Counted from the stretch's first letter, positions 16,972 through 26,000 are shown. The stretch: DNA of 64,000 nt from Pandoraea anapnoica (GCF_902459765.1 NZ_CABPSP010000012.1:1-64000), one strand, 5' to 3'. The notes: generated by a model from the sequence alone, not told the origin. Numbers and translations are program-made.

Positions 16972-17001
16972 GCCGTTCATTGGTCTTACCACTGAACGGC
17001 A
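16971..17001 (+). promoter_or_regulatory. FadR-family operator in front of its own gene
   Basis: A nested palindrome. The inner TGGTCTTACCA (16981-16991) matches the FadR-subfamily consensus T-N-G-T-N3-A-C-N-A. The outer arms TGCCGTTCA and TGAACGGCA (16971-16979, 16993-17001) form a perfect 9-bp inverted repeat. It ends 2 bases before the regulator ATG and overlaps the expected start point, so it predicts autorepression. Confidence 0.7.
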
Positions 17002-17003
17002 TT

Positions 17004-17759
17004 ATGTCATTCGATCCCATCGTGCAGGTTTCCGTCTCGGAGCAGGTCGCGCAGCGCTTGCTCACGATGATTCGCACCGGGCTGCTCAAGCCCGGTCAGC
17101 AACTGCCGCCCGAGCGCGACCTCGCCAGCATGCTGGGCGTCGGACGCCCGGCCGTGAGAGAGGCGATTCGCGGGCTGGCGCTGCTTGGGTTGCTGCGCGT
17201 CCGGCAAGGCGAGGGGACGTTCGTCGGTTCGCTCGAAATGCGGGAGTTGCTCGAACCGCTGGAGATGGTCATCGAGCTTAACGCTGGCACGCTGGAATCC
17301 CTGTTCGACGCGCGTCTGGTTATCGAGCCCGGCGTCGCCGCGCTGGCGGCCACGCACATCAGCGACGAGGACATCGCACGTCTGCATGCGCTCGTCGATG
17401 ACGAACAGGCGCTGCTGGGCAATCCCGAAACGTTCTCGGCGGCCGATATGGCCTTCCACGAGACCATCATCGACGCCTGTGAGAACCCGTTCCTGCAAAG
17501 CATCGCGAACAGTCTCTACCTGCTGGGCAAAAAGAGCCGCCGTGTGACGTCGCAAGTCGATGGCGTGCTCGAACGCAGTTTGCAGGATCATCGCCACATT
17601 CTCGACGCGCTGGAGGCGCGAGACCCTGAGCGGGCCGCGCAGGCGATGCGCCAGCATCTGTGCCGCGTGCGCGACGCCTATGCTGCGTCCGCCACGTCCG
17701 CCGTGACTGCAAATGACGAAGACGCCGCTGTAGCCGCGCACGCTGCCACGAACCTCTAA
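17004..17759 (+). CDS. GntR-family regulator, FadR subfamily
   Basis: A 251-aa regulator with an N-terminal winged helix (residues 5-75; LPPERDLASMLGVGRPAVREAIRGL is typical GntR) and a C-terminal FCD domain (about 95-225) with metal-binding Asp and His residues (FHETIIDACENPF, DHRHILDAL). FCD regulators respond to carboxylic acids or sugar acids. A matching operator precedes it. The next three genes are sugar-acid catabolic enzymes on the same strand, so local repression of this cluster is the likely job; the effector is unknown. Confidence 0.9.
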   Translation: MSFDPIVQVSVSEQVAQRLLTMIRTGLLKPGQQLPPERDLASMLGVGRPAVREAIRGLALLGLLRVRQGEGTFVGSLEMRELLEPLEMVIELNAGTLESLFDARLVIEPGVAALAATHISDEDIARLHALVDDEQALLGNPETFSAADMAFHETIIDACENPFLQSIANSLYLLGKKSRRVTSQVDGVLERSLQDHRHILDALEARDPERAAQAMRQHLCRVRDAYAASATSAVTANDEDAAVAAHAATNL

Positions 17760-17820
17760 GTCGGCTCACCCGGCACTTCCGTAAATCCCCAACGACCCAC
17801 AGGCTCACGAGGAGACACTC

Positions 17821-18576
17821 ATGACTGGCCGACTGACGGGCAAAACCGCCGTCATTACTGCTGCGGCACAAGGCATTGGACGCGCGTGCGTCGAAGCCTA
17901 TTTGCGTGAAGGCGCGCGCGTGATTGCCACCGATCTGAACGCAGACGGGCTGGCGCAACTCAACGATCACCCGAACCTCACGCGGCGAGCACTCGACGTG
18001 ACCGATGGCGCGGCCGTGACCACGCTTGCGAATGAACTCGGCGCGATCGACGTGCTTTTCAACTGCGCCGGCTTCGTGCATCACGGCTCGATTCTCGAGT
18101 GCGACGAAGCTGCGTGGGACTTCTCGTTTGACCTGAACGTGAAGAGCATGTACCGCACCACGCGGGCGTTCCTGCCCGCGATGCTGGCCGCAGGCGGCGG
18201 GGCAATCATCAACATGTCGTCGGCGGCGTCCAGCGTAAAGGGGGTGGCCAATCGTTGTGTCTACGGCACGAGCAAGGCGGCCGTGATCGGGCTGACGAAG
18301 TCGGTCGCGGCCGATTTCGTCGCGCGCGGCATCCGCTGCAACGCGATCTGCCCGGGCACGGTCGAGTCGCCGTCGCTGCGTCAGCGCATCGCCACGCAGG
18401 CAGACACTGCGGGCATGAGTCTGACGGCGGTGCGCGAGCAGTTCGTGGCGCGTCAGCCGATGGGGCGTGTGGGAACGCCCGACGAAATTGCGGCGCTCGC
18501 CGTCTATCTGGGTTCCGACGAATCCTCGTTCACCACCGGCGCCATCCACGTGATCGACGGCGGCTGGTCCAACTGA
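17821..18576 (+). CDS. SDR oxidoreductase, probable 2-keto-3-deoxy-L-fuconate dehydrogenase
   Basis: A 251-aa classical SDR. The nucleotide site is TAAAQGIG (13-20), with NCAG (81-84), Ser134 region NMSSAAS, and the catalytic YGTSK (Tyr148, Lys152). The sequence has the DHRS6/KDF-dehydrogenase look (ATDLN after the second strand, predicting NAD). Placement directly before a fumarylacetoacetate-hydrolase-type enzyme fits the non-phosphorylative L-fucose/L-rhamnose type route, in which KDF is oxidised and then cleaved. Function is inferred from family and context. Confidence 0.78.
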   Translation: MTGRLTGKTAVITAAAQGIGRACVEAYLREGARVIATDLNADGLAQLNDHPNLTRRALDVTDGAAVTTLANELGAIDVLFNCAGFVHHGSILECDEAAWDFSFDLNVKSMYRTTRAFLPAMLAAGGGAIINMSSAASSVKGVANRCVYGTSKAAVIGLTKSVAADFVARGIRCNAICPGTVESPSLRQRIATQADTAGMSLTAVREQFVARQPMGRVGTPDEIAALAVYLGSDESSFTTGAIHVIDGGWSN

Positions 18577-18595
18577 TTTCGCAAGGAGATTTGCT

Positions 18596-19456
18596 TTGAA
18601 ACTGCTGCGTTACGGCCCGAAGGGCCAGGAAAAGCCGGGCCTGCTAGATACGGACGGCCAGGTGCGTGATCTCTCCGGCGCGATGGCCGACATTACGCCG
18701 CAAACGCTGAGCCCGCAGGGGCTAGCGGCGCTGCGGGCGCTCGATGTGAAGGCGTTGCCAGTGGTGGCGTCGCCGGGCCGGTTGGGCGTGCCGTTCTCAG
18801 GGCTGGGTAAGTTTCTCGCCGTCGGCCTGAACTACAGCGATCACGCGGCGGAGTCGGGGCTGGCCGTGCCGTCGGAGCCGGTGCTCTTCACCAAGTGGGA
18901 CAACTGCCTGACGGGACCGAACGACCCCGTGGTGCTGCCCAAGGACTCGGTCAAGGGCGACTGGGAAGTCGAGCTGGGTTTCGTGATCGGCACGACAGCG
19001 CGTTACGTGCCGCTGGAGCGTGCGCTCGATTATGTCGCCGGGTATTGCGTGGTCAACGATGTCTCCGAGCGCGAATACCAGATCGAGCGCGGCGGCACAT
19101 GGGACAAGGGCAAGGGTTTCGACACCTTCGGTCCGGTGGGCCCGTGGCTGGTGACGACCGACGAAATCCGCGACCCGCAGCAACTCGGCCTGTGGCTCGA
19201 TCTCAACGGTGTTCGCCGCCAGACGGGTAATACGTCGACCATGATTTTCAGCGTGGCCTATCTGGTGCATTACCTCAGCCAGTTCACTACGCTCAAGCCG
19301 GGCGATCTCGTGACGACGGGCACGCCCCCGGGCGTGGGCCTCGGTCAGAAGCCGCCGGTCTTCCTGAAGCCGGGCGACGTCATGCGACTGGGCATCGACG
19401 GGCTGGGCGAGCAGACGCAGCAAGTGCACGCGTACGACGCACGCTTGCTCGACTGA
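18596..19456 (+). CDS. FAH-family hydrolase, probable 2,4-diketo-3-deoxy-L-fuconate hydrolase
   Basis: A 286-aa protein of the fumarylacetoacetate hydrolase superfamily, which cleaves C-C bonds in 1,3-diketo acids using a divalent metal. Seen are the core GLNYSDHAAE, the metal-binding DWEVELGFVIG (E-x-E pattern), GYCVVNDVSERE and TGTPPGVGLG. Translation starts at TTG, preceded by AAGGAGA with a 7-base spacer; there is no other sensible start. It follows the SDR after 19 bp and is probably cotranscribed with it. Confidence 0.85.
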   Translation: MKLLRYGPKGQEKPGLLDTDGQVRDLSGAMADITPQTLSPQGLAALRALDVKALPVVASPGRLGVPFSGLGKFLAVGLNYSDHAAESGLAVPSEPVLFTKWDNCLTGPNDPVVLPKDSVKGDWEVELGFVIGTTARYVPLERALDYVAGYCVVNDVSEREYQIERGGTWDKGKGFDTFGPVGPWLVTTDEIRDPQQLGLWLDLNGVRRQTGNTSTMIFSVAYLVHYLSQFTTLKPGDLVTTGTPPGVGLGQKPPVFLKPGDVMRLGIDGLGEQTQQVHAYDARLLD

Positions 19457-19629
19457 GCGCGTGTCCGATGCTTTTCACATCCATCCAGTAAGTTGATAGG
19501 CACGGACGGCGGCGCGAGTTGCCTCCCGCTGACATCGCGAACGACGCCGGGCGCACCGATCGTGCTGCCGCGCGCGGCTTTGCCACGTCAGGCGCAGCCC
19601 ATCGACGACATTCTTCGGAGCGATTCATC

Positions 19630-20391
19630 ATGCAAGATTTGAAAGGCAAGTTCGTGCTGATCACGGGCGCGAGTACCGGCATCGGTGCGGCAGCGGCGAC
19701 GGCGTTCGCCGCGCAGGGCGCACACGTGGCGGTGCACTACAACCGCTCGGCCGACAAGGCGGAGGCAGTGGCGGGAGCGGTGCGCGCGCATGGCGTGAAA
19801 GCCATGACGGTCGCGGCCGACGTGCAGGACACCGGTGCCATCGATGCTGCAGTCGCACACGTGCTCGACGGCTTTGGCCGTATCGACGTACTGATCAATA
19901 ACGCGGGCAGTCTCGTCAAACGTACGCCGTTCACGGAAGTGACGGACGCCTATTTCGACGACGTCCTCAACGTCAATGCACGCTCCGTCGTCGCATTCTC
20001 GCGCGCTGTGGTGCCCGCAATGCGCAAGCAGGGCGGCGGTGCGATCATCAACGTGACGTCGATTGCGGCGCGTCACGGCGGTGGCCCCGGCGCGCTGATT
20101 TACGCAGCGGCGAAAGGCTTCGTGAGCACGCTCACGCGAGGTATGGCCAAAGAGTTGATGCCCGACCGTATTCGTGTGAATGCCGTCTCGCCGGGCGTGA
20201 TCATGACGCCGTTCCACGAACAGTTCAGCACGCAGGCGCAGATCGACGCCTTTCGTCAGAGCATTCCCATGGGACGCCTTGGCGAGCCCGACGAGTGTTC
20301 GGGGGCGTTCCTGTATCTCGCTTCGGAGACGCTGGCGAGCTATGTGACCGGCCAGATCATCGAGGTCAATGGGGGGCAGCTGATGCTGTAA
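19630..20391 (+). CDS. SDR family oxidoreductase
   Basis: A 253-aa classical SDR. It has GASTGIG (13-19), NNAG (90-93), VTS at 142-144 and YAAAK (Tyr158, Lys162). HYNRS after the second strand suggests NADPH use. The ATG at 19630 has CGGAG 8 bases upstream. It lies 173 bp behind the FAH hydrolase and may belong to the same sugar catabolic cluster, perhaps as the primary aldose dehydrogenase, but the substrate is not readable. Confidence 0.82.
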   Translation: MQDLKGKFVLITGASTGIGAAAATAFAAQGAHVAVHYNRSADKAEAVAGAVRAHGVKAMTVAADVQDTGAIDAAVAHVLDGFGRIDVLINNAGSLVKRTPFTEVTDAYFDDVLNVNARSVVAFSRAVVPAMRKQGGGAIINVTSIAARHGGGPGALIYAAAKGFVSTLTRGMAKELMPDRIRVNAVSPGVIMTPFHEQFSTQAQIDAFRQSIPMGRLGEPDECSGAFLYLASETLASYVTGQIIEVNGGQLML

Positions 20392-20571
20392 CACGCAGGG
20401 GTGGCCGATGTCGGAGACTCGGAAAGTTCCGCATCGGCATTGCCTCGTGGCCCAATTTCGCGCGGAATAAGCGGTTGCGGGTTCGCTTCTTCGGTAATTG
20501 CTGGCACACTTGCCCCATTCGTCCGCATGCCTCGGTCACACGGAGGCGCGAGAACAACTATCGAGGGGCAA

Positions 20572-21234
20572 ATGGAACGCTGTCCGTGGAGTGAAGGCTT
20601 CGAGCAATATCGTCAGTATCACGATCAGGAATGGGGTGTGCCGCTGCGCGACTCCCGCGAGTTGTTCGAATTGCTGATGCTCGAAGGGGCGCAGGCCGGG
20701 TTGTCGTGGTCCACGATCCTCAAGAAGCGCGATACCTATCGCAAGGCTTTTGACAATTTCGACCCGGCGCGTATTGCGAAGTACGGACCGGAGGACGAAG
20801 CACGGCTGATGGCCGATCCCGGCATCGTGCGCAATCGCCTGAAGGTCAATGGTGTTATCAAAGGGGCCAGGGCGTATCTGGCGATGGAGGCATCGGGGAC
20901 GCGTTTCGCCGACTTCGTCTGGCAGTTCGTGGGCGGTGAGACGTTGCAAAACCGCTGGACGTCTCTTAGCGAAGTCCCGGCAACGTCCGCCGTGTCTGAC
21001 GCCATGAGTCGTGCGCTGAAGAAGGCAGGATTCACGTTCGTGGGATCCACCATCTGCTATTCGTTCATGCAGGCCGCCGGGATGGTGAACGACCATCTGG
21101 TTGCGTGCCCGCGTCATAAAGCGGTGAAGACGCTTGCGGTCAACGAGGCCAAAAACAGCGGCGCATCGGCCCGGAAACGCCGGGCAGGGGCGTCGTCGGC
21201 TACAATCGCGCCTGACGAATCAGGATCTGCCTAA
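20572..21234 (+). CDS. tag: DNA-3-methyladenine glycosylase I
   Basis: A 220-aa HhH-fold glycosylase that removes 3-methyladenine in base excision repair. The N-terminal MERCPW with Cys4, followed by HDQEWG (His17), is the family zinc site, completed by the C-terminal HLVACPRH. LEGAQAGLSWSTILKKR and NRLK are also typical. The ATG at 20572 has GAGGGG in front. The last 20 residues are a basic, non-conserved tail. The stop overlaps the rlmJ start by one base. Confidence 0.94.
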   Translation: MERCPWSEGFEQYRQYHDQEWGVPLRDSRELFELLMLEGAQAGLSWSTILKKRDTYRKAFDNFDPARIAKYGPEDEARLMADPGIVRNRLKVNGVIKGARAYLAMEASGTRFADFVWQFVGGETLQNRWTSLSEVPATSAVSDAMSRALKKAGFTFVGSTICYSFMQAAGMVNDHLVACPRHKAVKTLAVNEAKNSGASARKRRAGASSATIAPDESGSA

Positions 21235-22106
21235 TGTTTAGCTATCGCCACGCCTTCCACGCCGGCAACCATGCCGACGTACTGAAACACTTCATCGCCG
21301 TTGAATGCATCGATTACATGCGCCAGAAAGACACGGCGTTCTGGTATATCGACACGCACGCCGGCGCGGGCGGCTATGCGCTCGACGGCAAGTGGGCCGA
21401 CAAGACGGGCGAGTACGAGACGGGTATCGGCCGTCTGTGGACGCGTAACGATCTGCCGCCCGCACTGGCGGATTACGTTGCGCTGGTCCGTGAGTTCAAT
21501 CCAGATGGCAAGCTGAGCTACTACCCCGGCTCGCCGTATTTTGCGCTGCAACTGCTGGGGGATCGCGACCGTCTGCGGTTGTTCGAGGCGCATCCGACCG
21601 AACAGGAAGTGCTGCGCGAGAACTTCGAAGCGCAGGGGCGTGCGGTCGCACGTCGCACGATGATTTTCGGTGCCGACGGTTTCGCTGGCCTCAAGACGAT
21701 TCTGCCGCCGGCACCGCGCCGGGGGTTCACGCTCATCGACCCGTCCTATGAGGACAAGCGCGATTACACGCGCACCACGCAGACGGTGCAGGAAGGGCTC
21801 GACCGCTTCCCGACCGGCATGTACGCCGTGTGGTATCCGCTCGTGCAACGTCGCGAAGCTGCGCAATTGCCGGAGCGTATGAAGCGGCTGACGATCGACG
21901 AGAAGCCGATCAAGAACTGGTTGCACGTTGCACTGACGGTCTGCAATCCAGTGCCGGGGGGGATGGGCCTGCACGGCAGCGGCATGTTTATCGTGAACCC
22001 GCCGTACATGCTGCAAGACACGCTCAAGACGACGATGCCGTATCTCGTCAAGGCGCTCGGTCAGGACAAGGGCGCGCAGTTCCTGTTGGAAGGTAAGCAG
22101 AGCTGA
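21234..22106 (+). CDS. rlmJ: 23S rRNA (adenine-2030-N6)-methyltransferase
   Basis: A 290-aa SAM-dependent methyltransferase. It starts with MFSYRHAFHAGNHADVLKH, the family signature, followed by YIDTHAGAGGY (SAM site) and DPSYE, the catalytic (D/N)PP(Y)-type motif, and NPPYML. It modifies A2030 of 23S rRNA. Its ATG overlaps the tag stop codon (TAATG), showing translational coupling. An intrinsic terminator follows. Confidence 0.95.
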   Translation: MFSYRHAFHAGNHADVLKHFIAVECIDYMRQKDTAFWYIDTHAGAGGYALDGKWADKTGEYETGIGRLWTRNDLPPALADYVALVREFNPDGKLSYYPGSPYFALQLLGDRDRLRLFEAHPTEQEVLRENFEAQGRAVARRTMIFGADGFAGLKTILPPAPRRGFTLIDPSYEDKRDYTRTTQTVQEGLDRFPTGMYAVWYPLVQRREAAQLPERMKRLTIDEKPIKNWLHVALTVCNPVPGGMGLHGSGMFIVNPPYMLQDTLKTTMPYLVKALGQDKGAQFLLEGKQS

Positions 22107-22139
22107 GGCGATCGCGCGAATATCGGCGAACCCGAACGG

Positions 22140-22187
22140 AAACGCCCAACGCTGGTATGAATACTGGCGTTGGGCGTTTCGTTTTTA
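22140..22187 (+). terminator. Intrinsic terminator after rlmJ
   Basis: A perfect 13-bp stem AAACGCCCAACGC / GCGTTGGGCGTTT (22140-22152 with 22167-22179) is followed by cgttttt. Its A-rich 5' side may also serve the convergent rsuA gene. Confidence 0.9.
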
Positions 22188-22230
22188 TGATTGGGCGTGA
22201 TGAGGGGATGTTTCGCATCCCCGAATCCGA

Positions 22231-22950
22231 TCACTTGGCGGACAGCGGAATCTCGTACGGTAACGACAGCAATTCGTCCGGCGACAGATAACGCCATTCA
22301 CCGAGTTCCAGAGTGCCCATCGGCAAGCCGCCAATGGCTGTTCTCACCAAACCTTCCACGCGATTGCCTGCGGCAGCCACCATCCGCTTGACCTGATGGT
22401 ATTTCCCTTGCGTGATCGTGAGTGCGATTTCGTGGGAGGAAGGGCTCATGACATCCGTTGCAGCGAGCGGCTCGGTCTCGTCGCGCAACAGCACGCCGTC
22501 GCGCAGCGCCTGCAACATTTCTTCCGTTACGGGGTGCTTTGTCGTCGCGACATACCGTTTGGGTACGTGGCGGCGTGGCGACATCATGGCGTGCAGGAAG
22601 GGGCCGTCGTCGGAGAGCAGCAGCATGCCGGTGGTGTCCTGATCGAGACGGCCGGCCGGTTGCACGCCACGCACGGCGAGCGGGAGCGGCAACAGCGAAT
22701 GCACGCCCTCGTGATGCGTCGGGCTCGTGGAGCACTCGAAACCTTCAGGCTTATTGAGCAGAATGTAGACATGCTCGCGGTAGTCCCAGAACTCGCCGTC
22801 CAGCGTGAACTGAAGGCCTTTCGGGTCCACCGACTCACGGAAATTGTCGTGCACAACGCCGTCGATGGCGAAAGCACCGGATTGAATGAGCTTGCGGCAC
22901 ATCTTGCGACTGCCGAAGCCCTGCGATTGCAGTAAACGATCTAGCTCGAT
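22231..22950 (-). CDS. rsuA: 16S rRNA pseudouridine(516) synthase
   Basis: A 239-aa RsuA-type enzyme. The S4 RNA-binding domain (ELDRLLQSQGFGSRKMCRKLIQSG) is followed by the catalytic domain with Asp in GRLDQDTTG and the GKYHQVKRM motif. The first canonical start, ATG 22902, would cut the S4 domain in half. Coding sequence continues upstream to an in-frame TGA at 22963-22965, and between them the only fitting start is ATC at 22948-22950 (or the ATC before it), with GGAGA 6 bases upstream. I therefore call a non-canonical ATC start. Confidence 0.85.
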   Translation of the reverse strand: MELDRLLQSQGFGSRKMCRKLIQSGAFAIDGVVHDNFRESVDPKGLQFTLDGEFWDYREHVYILLNKPEGFECSTSPTHHEGVHSLLPLPLAVRGVQPAGRLDQDTTGMLLLSDDGPFLHAMMSPRRHVPKRYVATTKHPVTEEMLQALRDGVLLRDETEPLAATDVMSPSSHEIALTITQGKYHQVKRMVAAAGNRVEGLVRTAIGGLPMGTLELGEWRYLSPDELLSLPYEIPLSAK

Positions 22951-23041
22951 GATGCGTCTCCGTCAGGCATCTGGATTCAGGCAGCTATTGTAACGGCCTG
23001 TCCGCGTATATGCCCGTTGGGCCCGTTCGTGCTTACCGTGC

Positions 23042-23908
23042 TTACTCGTCTTGCATCGCGCCGCTGAAGCGCCGGTAGATGAAGCGTGCCGCCCAATCGA
23101 GCACGAAGCCAAGCACACCGATCACCAGAATCACCGCCGTCAGTTCCGAGTAGGCCAGGCGGTCGCGCGTATCGAGAATGAGATACCCCAGACCTGCATT
23201 CACGCCCAACATTTCTGCGGGCACCAGTACGATCCACAAGATGCCGATGGCCAGCCGCACGCCCGTGAGAACATGCGCTGCGATGCCGGGCACATAGACG
23301 TGCCAGAGCATTTCCCAGCGGGTCGCCGCCAGACTTTCGCCGAGTTGTACCCAGCGCCGATCGATATGTGTCACGCCTGCGGCCGTGCTCATCACCAGTG
23401 GCCACAGGGCGGCGAAGGCCAGCAGAAAATACACGGCAGGGTCGCCCACGCCGAGCGACATGACGGCAATCGGCATCCACGACAGCGGCGACACCATACG
23501 CAGGAACTGCAACGATGGCGTGAGTGCCTTGTCCAGCCAGCGCACGCGCCCGATCAGAAAGCCCAGCGGTACGCCCAGCACAACGGCCCACGCTAGCCCG
23601 ACCGCAATACGTCGCAAGCTGGCGAGGATGTGCAGGCCAAGCTGCTCGTCTCGGATCAGGTCGGGCAGCGCGTTCAGGGCGGCCGCAGGTGAGAACTGCG
23701 ACGCGAGAGAGCCGGGCGTCGTGAATAGCGAAATTCCCAGCCACCAGATCAGCACGATGCCTGCGAGCCCCGCCAGGCCGAGCCACGCGCGGCGCGCAGG
23801 GCGGGGCGTCACCGTGCCTAAGTTCGATGGGGAGGGGTTTGCGGTGCCGGAGGCAGCGTCCACCGCCCCGACCGGCTGCTGCACGCGGCTGGACGCGAGA
23901 TCAGACAA
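23042..23908 (-). CDS. ABC transporter permease, SsuC/TauC family
   Basis: A 288-aa inner-membrane permease with a long cytoplasmic N-terminus (about 45 residues) and about six helices. The EAA loop is seen as GESLAATRWEMLWHVYVPGIAAHVLTGVR. The family imports sulfonates, taurine, nitrate or related anions. It starts with TTG preceded by AGGAGG 6 bases upstream, and this start lies inside the 3' end of the binding-protein gene (8-bp overlap), so translation is coupled. Last gene of the operon. Confidence 0.88.
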   Translation of the reverse strand: MSDLASSRVQQPVGAVDAASGTANPSPSNLGTVTPRPARRAWLGLAGLAGIVLIWWLGISLFTTPGSLASQFSPAAALNALPDLIRDEQLGLHILASLRRIAVGLAWAVVLGVPLGFLIGRVRWLDKALTPSLQFLRMVSPLSWMPIAVMSLGVGDPAVYFLLAFAALWPLVMSTAAGVTHIDRRWVQLGESLAATRWEMLWHVYVPGIAAHVLTGVRLAIGILWIVLVPAEMLGVNAGLGYLILDTRDRLAYSELTAVILVIGVLGFVLDWAARFIYRRFSGAMQDE

Positions 23909-25085
23909 CGATCACCTCCTGACGGGTGAAACCGTCCGGCAGACCGAAGGCCTTCATGCCACCGGCGGCGGCAATGCTCTTTTTCACGAAGCGGTCGTCG
24001 ACGAGATCGCGTGCGACAAACGACGGGTCGAGCTTTGCGAGGAACTGAGCATTCCCTTCGACCTGCGTCTTCTGCATGTGACGCACAAGCGCCTCCGTGT
24101 AGCTCGGATAGGGGTAAGGCTGGAAGTCGATACGCTTCTCGTGCCAGTCGGCATGCACGATGGCCTTGTCGGCGAGATAGCGGCCCTGCTCGGAAGCGTC
24201 CGGCGCCAGCACGCGCTGCAACACCTGGAACGGGTGCGGCGTGTAGCGGTTCTGACCTTCCTTGGACAGCAGGCGAGCCGCATCTGCGGGGTGCTCGCGC
24301 GTCCAGGCCTGCGCTTTGACGATAGCGTCGACGACCTTCTGCGACCATTCCGGGCGCGAGGTCAGGTCACGCTCGTGCATCGTCACGACACAGCACGCGT
24401 GGTTCTTCCAGACGTCTCCGGTAAATCGCAGCACTTTGCCGACCTTGAGGTTCTCAGCCGCCGCATTGAACGGCTCGGCGACGATATAGCCCGCGATCTG
24501 TTTTGCGGCGAGGGCGGGCGGCATGTCCGACGGCGCCATCACGATCAGATTGACCTCGTTGGCGGCGGGTGCTCCGCTCTTCTTGAGCACGGGCGTCAAG
24601 CCGTTCGCGGCAAGTAATCCTTGCAGCACCACGTTATGAATCGAGTACCAGAACGGCACAGCAAAAGTTTTGCCGCCCAGATCGCCAATCTTGTTGATGT
24701 CGTTGGCCACAGTAATTGCGCTGCCGTTGACGTGATTCCATGCCACGACCTTGGCCTGCGCCTGACTGCCGTACCGCGCCCAGACCGTCATTGGCGAGAG
24801 CAGGTGAACGACGTTGACCTGTCCCGATAGAAACGCTTCGATCAGTTGTGCCCAACTGCGCAACAACGTCGGCTTTTCCGCCTTGATGCCAGCTTGTTCG
24901 AAGTAGCCGTTGTTATGCGCGACGAGCAGCGGCGTGGCGTCGGTAATCGGCAGATAGCCGATACGCAACGGTGCGTCCGGCTCGGCGGCGGCACGCGCGG
25001 CGGCCGAGGCGAGCAACGGGGCCGCCCCTGCGACGGTCATCATCGAAGCGAGCTTGAGCCATTCGCGGCGGGAAATTTGGCACAT
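23901..25085 (-). CDS. ABC transporter substrate-binding protein, Tat-exported, nitrate/sulfonate type
   Basis: A 394-aa periplasmic binding protein of the NMT1/CmpA-like group. The N-terminus is a Tat signal (SRREWLKLASMM, followed by an Ala-rich hydrophobic stretch, cleavage near AAA-EPDAP). The mature part starts with LRIGYLPITDATPLLVAHNNGYF, typical of these two-lobe proteins. Tat export suggests folding or cofactor binding in the cytoplasm. It is encoded between the ATPase and permease genes. The ligand cannot be read; an anionic organosulfur compound or nitrate analogue is most likely by family. Confidence 0.88.
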   Translation of the reverse strand: MCQISRREWLKLASMMTVAGAAPLLASAAARAAAEPDAPLRIGYLPITDATPLLVAHNNGYFEQAGIKAEKPTLLRSWAQLIEAFLSGQVNVVHLLSPMTVWARYGSQAQAKVVAWNHVNGSAITVANDINKIGDLGGKTFAVPFWYSIHNVVLQGLLAANGLTPVLKKSGAPAANEVNLIVMAPSDMPPALAAKQIAGYIVAEPFNAAAENLKVGKVLRFTGDVWKNHACCVVTMHERDLTSRPEWSQKVVDAIVKAQAWTREHPADAARLLSKEGQNRYTPHPFQVLQRVLAPDASEQGRYLADKAIVHADWHEKRIDFQPYPYPSYTEALVRHMQKTQVEGNAQFLAKLDPSFVARDLVDDRFVKKSIAAAGGMKAFGLPDGFTRQEVIVV

Positions 25086-25112
25086 GGTTTGAGAATCCCC
25101 GAAGGTGGGTGC

Positions 25113-26000
25113 TTAACGTGTGTGAGGTGTGGTGTGAAGTGCTGCGTGAGCGGATGTCGTATCGCGGGACATCGCAAGTTGCAGCGCTTGCAGAATTTCG
25201 ATGCGCAACGCACCGAGCGCCTGCACCTGGGCTTCGCGCGGCGAGGGCACGTCGATTTGCCATTGCGCGAGCGTGCGCCCCTGATTGCTGAGCAACACGA
25301 TCCGGTCGGAGACGAGCAAGGCCTCGTCGATATCGTGCGTGACAAGGACCGTCGCCGCCCCGGTGTCGCGCACCACGGTCACCAGCAGGCGCTGCATGTC
25401 GGCACGTGTGACTTCGTCAAGTGCGCCAAACGGCTCGTCGAGGAGCAGCGCGCGCGGCTGACGCGCGAGACAGCGCGCGAGTGCCACCCGCTGCGCCATG
25501 CCGCCGGAAAGCTGGCGAGGATGCAGATGATGCGCATGGGACAAGCCGACTTCGGTCAGCGCGGCGTCGATGCGCGTGCGCCGCGCCTCACGCGAGAGTG
25601 CGGGCTGGCGCGCGAACGTCAGGCCAAACGCCACGTTGCGCTCCACCGACAGCCAGGGCAGCAGACAGGGGTCCTGAAAGGCGAGGGCCACATCGGGGCG
25701 CGGGCCCGTGAGCGGTGTGCCATCCACATCGACGGTGCCGTCGCTCGGTGCAAGCAGCCCGGCGGCAATGCGCAAGAGCGTGGATTTGCCTGAGCCGCTC
25801 GGGCCAAGAACGGAGACGAGTTCGCCCGGCGCGACCGAGAGGTCGACGCCGCGAAGGATTGCCCGTTCGCCGTAGGACACGCCGATGTTGCGAAGCGTCA
25901 GGAATGGCGATGCGCGCGAGGTGTCCTCGCGCGCTGCGGCGAAATGTGCGTGCTCGGGTGCGGATGCGCGCGCGCGTTGCGTCGCCGTGGGTTGGGTCAT
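25113..26000 (-). CDS. ABC transporter ATP-binding protein, SsuB/TauB family
   Basis: A 295-aa ATPase that energises the adjacent permease. Seen are Walker A GPSGSGKST, the Q-loop AFQDPCLLPW, the ABC signature LSGGMAQR, Walker B LLLDEPFGALD and the switch VTHDIDEA. A 32-residue N-terminal extension and a His/Thr-rich tail are not part of the core. Its start overlaps the stop of the acyl-CoA dehydrogenase-like gene by 4 bases, so the enzyme and transporter form one operon. Confidence 0.92.
   Translation of the reverse strand: MTQPTATQRARASAPEHAHFAAAREDTSRASPFLTLRNIGVSYGERAILRGVDLSVAPGELVSVLGPSGSGKSTLLRIAAGLLAPSDGTVDVDGTPLTGPRPDVALAFQDPCLLPWLSVERNVAFGLTFARQPALSREARRTRIDAALTEVGLSHAHHLHPRQLSGGMAQRVALARCLARQPRALLLDEPFGALDEVTRADMQRLLVTVVRDTGAATVLVTHDIDEALLVSDRIVLLSNQGRTLAQWQIDVPSPREAQVQALGALRIEILQALQLAMSRDTTSAHAALHTTPHTR

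Noticed and set aside
16727-17089. 120-codon minus-strand frame upstream of the FadR-type regulator
   Set aside because: It crosses the operator and the start of the regulator on the opposite strand and has no domain features.
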